DNA of 9,422 bases, taken from contig CASBQM010000056.1 of assembly GCA_949127645.1 (NCBI GenBank), positions 1 through 9,422 of the forward strand, written 5' to 3'. The notes below the pieces were generated by a model. It was given only the letters and a program-made list of their open reading frames with translations. It had not been told where the DNA came from and made no database searches. The DNA comes from Synechococcales cyanobacterium PMM_0036. Its GTDB lineage: Bacteria; Cyanobacteriota; Cyanobacteriia; Elainellales; Elainellaceae. Positions 4,426 through 9,422 of this stretch are shown piece after piece. The number at the start of each line of letters is the position of its first letter. Position 1 is the stretch's first letter. The position numbers were made by a program, and so were the translations under genes.

Positions 4426-7224
4426 GTGGCGAACATTTCCCATCTTTACAAGCTCATGAGTGATTGGTATCAGCTTGAAGCGGCTCAGGTCGTGCAGCAG
4501 CTTGGCACAGATAGCGTTATCGGGCTAAGTATGGCTGAGGCTAATCAGCGCTTGTCGCAGAAAGGCGCAAATGAACTGACAGCGAAGCCTCCCAAAAGTC
4601 CTTGGCTGATGCTGTGGGAACAGTTGATTGCTACAACGGTGGTGGTGCTGATCGTGGCGGCTGTAGTGTCGGCGCTGCTGGGCGATTTGGAGGATGCGAT
4701 TGCGATTATGGCGATCGTTGTCTTCAATGCCATTTTGGGCTTTACGCAGGAGTACCGGGCGGGTAAAGAGTTTGCGGCGCTGAAAAAGATGGCGATGCCC
4801 AAGGCACGAGTCTGTCGATCGCAGGAGTGGCAGTCGCTTGAGGCTCGTGATCTGGTGGTGGGCGACTTGATTCAAATTGAGGACGGCGATCAGATTCCGG
4901 CAGATGGTCGGTTGCTAGAGAGCATTAATCTGCGCACCCAAGAGTCTGCTTTTACGGGAGAGGCGCTGGCGATCGAAAAAAGTGCGGATGTTCTATCGGG
5001 TAATGATTTGCCGCTGGGCGATCGCTACAACATGGTGTTTATGGGCACTATTGCGACCTACGGGCGCGGTAAGGCGGTCGTTACCGAGACGGGTATGGGT
5101 ACGGAGCTGGGCAAGATTGCGGATTCAATGCAGTCGGTTGAGCAAGAACAAACTCCTTTGCAGAAGCGCTTGGATCAGTTGGGCAAGCGGCTGGCATTGG
5201 CGGCGATCGCTCTGGTGGCGGTCATTTTTGCGTTTGGGCTGCTGCGAGGGGAAAATTTTAATGATATGTTTCTGACGGCTGTGAGTCTTGCCGTGGCGGT
5301 GATTCCAGAGGGGCTGCCCGCCGTGGTGACGATTGCGCTGGCGATCGGGGCGCGGCGGATGCTGAAGCGACAGGCGCTAATCCGGAAGCTGCCTGCTGTG
5401 GAAACGCTTGGCTCTGTCACGACGATTTGTTCTGACAAGACCGGAACATTGACTGAAAACCGCATGACGGTGACGATTCTGGCGCTGGCTGGACATCGGG
5501 TCGATCTGAAGGAGAGCTTTGCTCAGGTGACTTCATTGATAGATGGTCAGGAGTCCACTATTCAGCCCGGATCGGGTTCGGAGCTGGATTCGCCGATCGC
5601 CCTAACCTTGGTGGGTAGCGCTCTGTGCAATAATGCCATGCTTGCTGCCGGGGATGCTGCTGACAGTTCGGAATCTGAGGATGGGGCACCTAGGGCGATC
5701 GGTGATCCAACCGAAATTGCGCTGGTGGTGGCGGCGGATCGGATGGGTTTGGAGAAGTCTGCGCTGGAACAGCTTTTTCCGCGTGTGGCAGAAGTTCCTT
5801 TTGACTCCGATCGCAAGCGCATGAGTACGATTCACCGATTCAGCCCTGTGAAGGGGTCGTCTCCTCTGGAAAATCAGCTCAGCAGTCTTGCTCGACTGTC
5901 TACTCCTTATATTGTGTTTACGAAAGGAGCGGTCGATGGATTGCTGCAACAGTCGAGTCGAGTCTGGACGGGCGATCGGGCTGAGCCGCTAGATGCAGGC
6001 TGGGAGAAACGGATTCGAGAGGCGAACGACAGACTAGCTGCGTCTGGAACGCGGGTTTTGGGCATAACGTTTCGGTTGCTTCAGGAGTTGCCGGAGAGAG
6101 GGTCGCAGGGAGCGATCGAGCAAGACTTGACCTATGTGGGACTGGTGGGGATGCTTGATCCAGCGCGACCGGAAGCTAAGCAAGCCGTGCAAACTTGCGC
6201 TGAGGCGGGCCTTCGGACTGTGATGATTACGGGCGATCATCCGCTGATGGCGCAACATATCGCTGAAGAGTTGACCATTTCTAAAGATGGAAAATACTTG
6301 ACCGGGCAACAAATTTCACAACTCTCGGCTGCACAGCTAGAAGATCAGGTGGAATCGGTTTCGGTATATGCGCGGGTCTCGCCGGATCAGAAGCTGAGGA
6401 TTGTGGAGGCGCTGAAAAATCGGGGGCAGATCGTTTCCATGACGGGAGATGGAGTTAATGATGCGCCTGCCTTGAGCAAGGCTGACATTGGCGTGGCAAT
6501 GGGGATTGCCGGAACTGATGTCGCTAAGGAGGCTGCTGATATGGTGCTGCTTAACGATAATTTTTCGACGATCGTGGCGGCTGTAGAAGAGGGGAGGGTC
6601 ATATACGATAATATTCGCAAATTCATTCGCTATAGCTTGACGGGCAACGTGAGCGGTGTGGTCATTATGCTGTTCGCACCTTTGTTGGCGATGCCGTTAC
6701 CGCTTCAGCCCATTCAGATTCTCTGGATTAATCTACTGGCGGATGGGCTATTGGCGATCGCTCTGAGCGTGGAACCTGCTGAAGATAATGTCATGAAGCG
6801 TCCACCCTATCCGCCGGGTGAGAGCGTTTTTAGTCGAGGTATTGGCAGAGATATTATTTGGGTGGGGACATTGATGGGAGCTGCGTTCTTGTGGCTGGGC
6901 TATCATGGCTTTACTTCTGGCTGGCAAAATTGGCAGACTTTGGTCTTTGCCACGCTTGCCTTTTCTCGGATGAGTCTGGCGTTTGCTATGCGCTCCGATC
7001 GAGAACTGCTCATGCGTCGCGGATTTTTGACCAATAAGCCGATGCTAATCGCTGTTGCGACGACTTTTGTGCTGCAAATTGCCGTTATCTATGTGCCTTG
7101 GATGCAGGAATTTTTTCATACTCAGACTTTGCCACTTGAGGACTTGGCTATTTGTTTGAGCCTCAGCACGATCGGGTTTTGGGCAGTGGAATTTCAGAAA
7201 TTTTTCCTGCGGCGGCACAGTTAG
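4426..7224 (+). CDS. P2A-type cation-transporting ATPase (Ca2+-ATPase, PacL/SERCA/SPCA-like)
   Basis: A 932-aa P-type pump using ATP to move cations, most likely Ca2+, out of the cytoplasm. Order of parts: cation-ATPase N-terminal region (about 14-70), M1-M2 (62-108), A domain with TGEA (177-180), M3-M4 (254-309) with PEGLP (294-298), P domain with phosphorylated Asp337 in SDKTGTLT, N domain with DPTE (427-430) and FTKGA (498-502), hinge ITGDH (601-605), MTGDGVND (672-679), then M5-M10 (about 736-924). Of the SERCA Ca2+ ligands, Glu309 is kept (Glu295), as are Asn768 (Asn741), Asn796 (Asn769) and Asp800 (Asp773), but Glu771 is Gly744 and Thr799 is Ala772; this points to one transport site (site II), as in SPCA pumps. 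The start is uncertain: GTG 4426 or ATG 4456, neither with a good ribosome binding site. An acidic Ser-rich loop lies at 410-422. It is transcribed divergently from hli across a 211-bp region. Mn2+ is an alternative substrate. Confidence 0.93.
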   Translation: MANISHLYKLMSDWYQLEAAQVVQQLGTDSVIGLSMAEANQRLSQKGANELTAKPPKSPWLMLWEQLIATTVVVLIVAAVVSALLGDLEDAIAIMAIVVFNAILGFTQEYRAGKEFAALKKMAMPKARVCRSQEWQSLEARDLVVGDLIQIEDGDQIPADGRLLESINLRTQESAFTGEALAIEKSADVLSGNDLPLGDRYNMVFMGTIATYGRGKAVVTETGMGTELGKIADSMQSVEQEQTPLQKRLDQLGKRLALAAIALVAVIFAFGLLRGENFNDMFLTAVSLAVAVIPEGLPAVVTIALAIGARRMLKRQALIRKLPAVETLGSVTTICSDKTGTLTENRMTVTILALAGHRVDLKESFAQVTSLIDGQESTIQPGSGSELDSPIALTLVGSALCNNAMLAAGDAADSSESEDGAPRAIGDPTEIALVVAADRMGLEKSALEQLFPRVAEVPFDSDRKRMSTIHRFSPVKGSSPLENQLSSLARLSTPYIVFTKGAVDGLLQQSSRVWTGDRAEPLDAGWEKRIREANDRLAASGTRVLGITFRLLQELPERGSQGAIEQDLTYVGLVGMLDPARPEAKQAVQTCAEAGLRTVMITGDHPLMAQHIAEELTISKDGKYLTGQQISQLSAAQLEDQVESVSVYARVSPDQKLRIVEALKNRGQIVSMTGDGVNDAPALSKADIGVAMGIAGTDVAKEAADMVLLNDNFSTIVAAVEEGRVIYDNIRKFIRYSLTGNVSGVVIMLFAPLLAMPLPLQPIQILWINLLADGLLAIALSVEPAEDNVMKRPPYPPGESVFSRGIGRDIIWVGTLMGAAFLWLGYHGFTSGWQNWQTLVFATLAFSRMSLAFAMRSDRELLMRRGFLTNKPMLIAVATTFVLQIAVIYVPWMQEFFHTQTLPLEDLAICLSLSTIGFWAVEFQKFFLRRHS

Positions 7225-7324
7225 ACTGACGCAGTGTGAACGGATGCGATACCTAATTTGAATTAATGGTTGTATAGGACTGATACCTGTACTCCTAGCT
7301 TTTTGCTGTTCTTTTTGCTTTAGT

Positions 7325-7363
7325 GATTTACTTTGGCGATTTACTTTGGCGATTTACTTTGGC
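7325..7363. repeat. Three perfect 13-bp tandem repeats
   Basis: GATTTACTTTGGC occurs three times without a mismatch at 7325-7337, 7338-7350 and 7351-7363. Perfect identity suggests recent expansion by slippage, so copy number may vary between strains. It lies 101 bp after the ATPase stop; no function is evident. Confidence 0.95.
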
Positions 7364-7425
7364 AATCAAGATAGCGATCGCGTATTTCTCTGAAGCTATT
7401 TTTGTCTGAAGTTAAATTCACGCTT

Positions 7426-7574
7426 GCAGCAGCTCTTAGAGATAAAAACTCTTCTCAAATGAGACTTACACATCTTTTAGTAAGACTAAAGATAAGATTA
7501 ACGAGTCTCATAAAAAGACCTATTTTAAGATGCTTGAGTCTCGAATTAATACAATTTTGCCGTCTTGCTGCTGC
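7426..7574. other. Nested inverted repeats, possible structured RNA
   Basis: Three concentric complementary pairs are visible: GCAGCAGC (7426-7433) with GCTGCTGC (7567-7574); ATGAGACT (7459-7466) with AGTCTCAT (7504-7511); and ATCTTTTAGT (7472-7481) with ACTAAAGAT (7485-7493), which leaves one bulged T and a 3-nt loop. A second GAGTCTC at about 7534-7540 offers an alternative partner for the middle arm. The outer pair is a simple CAG/CTG-type sequence and could be chance. It resembles no RNA family I know. Confidence 0.3.
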
Positions 7575-7586
7575 TGGAAAATAACG

Positions 7587-7610
7587 TTCAAAAAGCGCAT
7601 TCAAAAAGCG
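7587..7610. repeat. 11-bp direct repeat, 13-bp period
   Basis: TTCAAAAAGCG occurs at 7587-7597 and 7600-7610, separated by CA. It lies 50 bp before the ltaE start. It has the same 13-bp period as the array at 7325 but an unrelated sequence. Confidence 0.75.
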
Positions 7611-7660
7611 TGACCGACTTAGGATCGCTGTAGAGATAAATCTGTAATTTAAGGAACTTT

Positions 7661-8701
7661 ATGATTGACTTGCGTAGCGATACGGTGACTCAGCCAACGG
7701 CGGCAATGCGAGAGGCGATCGCCACTGCGGCAGTGGGGGATGATGTATTTGGGGATGATCCGACGGTGAACGCACTGGAGGAATATGTGGCGGAACTGTT
7801 GGGCAAAGAGGCGGCGGTGTTTATGCCTTCAGGCACGATGACTAATCAGATTGCGCTCCGGGTGCATACTGAGCCTGGAGATGAGGTGATTCTGGAGTCA
7901 GAGGCGCATATTTATTACTATGAGGGCGGCGCTCCGGCGGCTCTGTCGGGGGTGTCATGTCGTTTGGTGAAGGGCGATCGCGGCATTTTTACGGCTGCGG
8001 ATGTACGACAGGTGTTACGTCCAGAAGATGCACATTTTCCTAAAACAAAGTTGGTGTGTTTGGAGAACACGCACAATCGAGGGGGCGGCAAAATTTTTCC
8101 ACTGACGGAGATAGAGGCGATCGCGCAGGTTTGCCAGGAGCAGGGGTTGCTTTTGCATCTGGATGGCGCGAGATTTTGGAATGCTTGCGTGGCGACAGGA
8201 ATTTCTGAGGTGGCTTACGCGAAGCCTTTTGATACGGTGAGCGTGTGTTTCTCGAAAGGGCTAGGCGCTCCTATGGGGTCGGCGCTGTTGGGTTCAGGGG
8301 AGAAGATGGCGCGGGCACGGCGGTTTCGCAAGATGTTTGGTGGGGGGATGCGGCAAGTGGGCATGATGGCAGCGGGCGCGCTCTACGGACTGCAATATCA
8401 GCGCGATCGACTGGTGGAAGATCATAGGAACGCAAAGATTTTGGCAGAGAACTTAAGCCAGATTGAAGGGGTGGAGATCAGTCCCGAACGGATAGAGACT
8501 AATCTAGTGGTGTTTCATACTCCAGAAGTATCTGCTCAAATTCTGGTCGATCGGCTTCGAGAAAGAGGAGTAGCAATGCTGGCGGTCGGGTCACATTCAG
8601 TCCGAGCTGTAACTAGTTTGATGGTGACACAGATGGAAATCGAGCAAGTGCCGGAGTGGGTGAAGGCAACTATACCCCTGGTAAAGCCTAGTAAAACTTA
8701 G
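7661..8701 (+). CDS. ltaE: Low-specificity L-threonine aldolase
   Basis: A PLP-dependent (fold type I) enzyme cleaving L-threonine or L-allo-threonine to glycine and acetaldehyde in the cytosol; it supplies glycine and can run on related beta-hydroxy amino acids. The 346-aa length is usual. The N-terminus MIDLRSDTVTQPT is the family hallmark, followed by GDDVFGDDPTVNALE (26-40), FMPSGTMTNQIAL (54-66), His83 in SEAHIYYYEGG (the residue that stacks on PLP), ENTHNRGGG (135-143), LHLDGARFWNA (165-175) with Asp168 and Arg171, and the PLP lysine Lys199 in CFSKGLGAPMGS. AAGGA at 7651-7655 gives a good ribosome binding site. No residue expected for activity appears missing. It stands alone, with gaps of 436 bp before and 267 bp after. 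Confidence 0.96.
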   Translation: MIDLRSDTVTQPTAAMREAIATAAVGDDVFGDDPTVNALEEYVAELLGKEAAVFMPSGTMTNQIALRVHTEPGDEVILESEAHIYYYEGGAPAALSGVSCRLVKGDRGIFTAADVRQVLRPEDAHFPKTKLVCLENTHNRGGGKIFPLTEIEAIAQVCQEQGLLLHLDGARFWNACVATGISEVAYAKPFDTVSVCFSKGLGAPMGSALLGSGEKMARARRFRKMFGGGMRQVGMMAAGALYGLQYQRDRLVEDHRNAKILAENLSQIEGVEISPERIETNLVVFHTPEVSAQILVDRLRERGVAMLAVGSHSVRAVTSLMVTQMEIEQVPEWVKATIPLVKPSKT

Positions 8702-8759
8702 TCCAAATTTAGTCCAGCTCAAAACAGTAAGCCTTGAAACCTGCTTAAGAGACAATTTG

Positions 8760-8804
8760 TAGCCCATTGAGTAGTTGCGTATCCCGCAACTACTCAATGG
8801 GCTA
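8760..8804. repeat. Perfect 20-bp inverted repeat, 5-nt loop
   Basis: The arm at 8760-8779 (starting TAGCCCATTGAG) is exactly complementary to 8785-8804, around the loop TATCC. There is no mismatch and no T-run on either side, so it is not a canonical rho-independent terminator, although it lies 59 bp after ltaE and could stop or stabilise that transcript. A hairpin this perfect is unlikely by chance and may be a small palindromic repeat element. Confidence 0.93.
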
Positions 8805-8900
8805 AGAGATGGGGCATTGACTAGCTCAACTAGCTGCAAAAGCCTCGCGTCTAGCTATGCTTGTGTCCTGCGATCAGAGAGAACAGATTCAGCGATAGGG

Positions 8901-8933
8901 TTTGAAGGGCGATCGCTTCTCCAACCCTTCAAA
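8901..8933. repeat. 9-bp inverted repeat upstream of purB
   Basis: TTTGAAGGG (8901-8909) pairs with CCCTTCAAA (8925-8933) around a 15-nt loop that contains most of a HIP1 octamer. It ends 35 bp before the likely purB start, and TTGTACAA, a small palindrome, follows at 8935-8942. It could form a leader hairpin or an operator for purB; no purine-regulator motif is recognised. Confidence 0.5.
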
Positions 8934-8968
8934 GTTGTACAATTGTCGGTTGTATTTGGGCATGAACC

Positions 8969-9422
8969 TTGATCGATCGCTACACCCTGCCCGAAATGGG
9001 CGATTTGTGGACAGAAAACTATAAGCTGAAAACCTGGCTGCAAGTAGAAATTGCCGTGTGTGAGGCACAGGCAGAGCTAGGCTATATTCCCGCTGAGGCA
9101 GTGGAAACGATCAAGGCGAAGGCGAATTTTGACGCAGCGCGGGTGCTGGAGATCGAGAAGGAAGTCAAGCATGACATGATTGCCTTCCTCACCAACGTCA
9201 ATGAGTATGTGGGAGAGGCAGGACGCTACATCCATTTGGGCATGACTAGCTCCGATGTGCTGGATACGGCTCTAGCGCTACAGCTCGTCGCTAGTCTGGA
9301 TGTGATTATGACCCATGTGGAGCGGCTAATTCAGGCAATTCGCTATCAGGCGCAGCAGCATCGGGATACGGTGATGATTGGGCGATCGCACGGTATCCAT
9401 GCCGAACCCATCACCTTTGGCT
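8969..9422 (+). CDS. purB: Adenylosuccinate lyase, N-terminal part (cut by window end)
   Basis: PurB acts twice in purine synthesis, releasing fumarate from SAICAR and from adenylosuccinate; it is a cytosolic homotetramer of the fumarase/aspartase superfamily. The 151 residues present match the family from the first codon: (M)IDRYTLPEMGDLW, EKEVKHDMIAF with His68, GRYIHLGMTSSDVLDTA with His89 and the T93-S-S-D motif, and GRSHGIHAEPITFG with the catalytic His141, using B. subtilis-like numbering. The start is taken as TTG at 8969: an in-frame TGA at 8963-8965 excludes anything upstream, and the next in-frame ATG (8996) would remove the conserved IDRYTLPE start. No strong ribosome binding site precedes the TTG. 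The usual full length is about 430 aa, so roughly two thirds lies beyond the window, including the mobile signature loop. Confidence 0.95.
   Translation, partial: MIDRYTLPEMGDLWTENYKLKTWLQVEIAVCEAQAELGYIPAEAVETIKAKANFDAARVLEIEKEVKHDMIAFLTNVNEYVGEAGRYIHLGMTSSDVLDTALALQLVASLDVIMTHVERLIQAIRYQAQQHRDTVMIGRSHGIHAEPITFG

Larger units (their letters stand above)
7225..7660. other. Gene-free interval between the ATPase and ltaE
   Basis: This 436-bp stretch is AT-rich compared with its neighbours and holds no gene I can support on either strand. It contains a 13-bp tandem array (7325-7363), a HIP1 site (7374-7381), a set of nested inverted repeats (7426-7574) and a 13-bp-spaced direct repeat (7587-7610). 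A 60-codon open stretch at 7402-7584 begins with TTG, has no ribosome binding site and has no recognisable motif. No clear terminator for the ATPase gene is seen. The ltaE promoter must lie in here unless the genes are co-transcribed. Confidence 0.6.
510..9389. repeat. HIP1 octamers (GCGATCGC), 13 copies
   Basis: The palindrome GCGATCGC, highly over-represented in many cyanobacterial genomes, starts at 510, 2528, 3582, 4359, 5018, 5203, 6754, 7374, 7715, 7974, 8117, 8909 and 9382. The span given here runs from the first to the last copy. They occur both in genes and between them. The desaturase gene and gloA contain none, but with so few expected copies this is not evidence of transfer. Confidence 0.95.

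Noticed and set aside
7402..7584. A 60-codon plus-strand open stretch before ltaE
   Set aside because: TTG start, no ribosome binding site, leucine/arginine-rich AT-driven composition and no motif.
8934..8960. NtcA site (GTA-N8-TAC) upstream of purB
   Set aside because: GTACAATTGT was tempting, but no GTA and TAC occur at the required 8-nt spacing.

Overview
The window looks like a chromosomal segment of a cyanobacterium, probably a filamentous or other large-genome type. The evidence is 13 copies of the HIP1 octamer GCGATCGC, a high-light-inducible (Hlip/SCP) chlorophyll-binding protein gene, an Sll0418-type methyltransferase of tocopherol/plastoquinone synthesis, and a PurB N-terminus of the cyanobacterial kind. 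There is no integrase, transposase, phage gene, CRISPR array or tRNA.

Layout, left to right. A complete gene at 51-758 joins an LRAT-like (NlpC/P60-superfamily) acyltransferase/hydrolase domain to a shortened PspA/IM30 coiled coil. It is followed by gloA (glyoxalase I, all four metal ligands present). After a short 15-bp tandem array comes a two-gene unit whose genes overlap by ATGA: a Des-type acyl-lipid desaturase and the MPBQ/MSBQ methyltransferase. The next gap holds, on the minus strand, a decayed C-terminal piece of a GGDEF (diguanylate cyclase) domain. The hli gene lies on the minus strand with a clear rho-independent terminator and an HLR1-like (RpaB-type) promoter region. Divergent from it is a 932-aa P2A-type Ca2+-ATPase whose residues suggest a single transport site. 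A 436-bp gene-free stretch with tandem and inverted repeats leads to ltaE (threonine aldolase). A perfect 20-bp hairpin then precedes purB, which runs off the right end and appears to start at TTG.

How the genes may fit together. The desaturase/methyltransferase pair is a real translational unit: one product works on membrane lipids, the other makes prenylquinones (tocopherol, plastoquinone) that serve and protect the same membranes. The Hlip (photoprotection), the LRAT-PspA protein (predicted membrane-lipid enzyme with a membrane-remodelling coiled coil) and GloA (methylglyoxal detoxification) suit a loose theme of membrane and photo-oxidative stress, but that theme is inference from proximity. 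The ATPase, ltaE and purB look like ordinary housekeeping genes.

Most unusual items: the LRAT-PspA fusion; the phased HLR1-like half-sites in the hli/ATPase divergent region; the GGDEF relic; the perfect hairpin before purB; and small tandem arrays with 13- or 15-bp units in several gaps.
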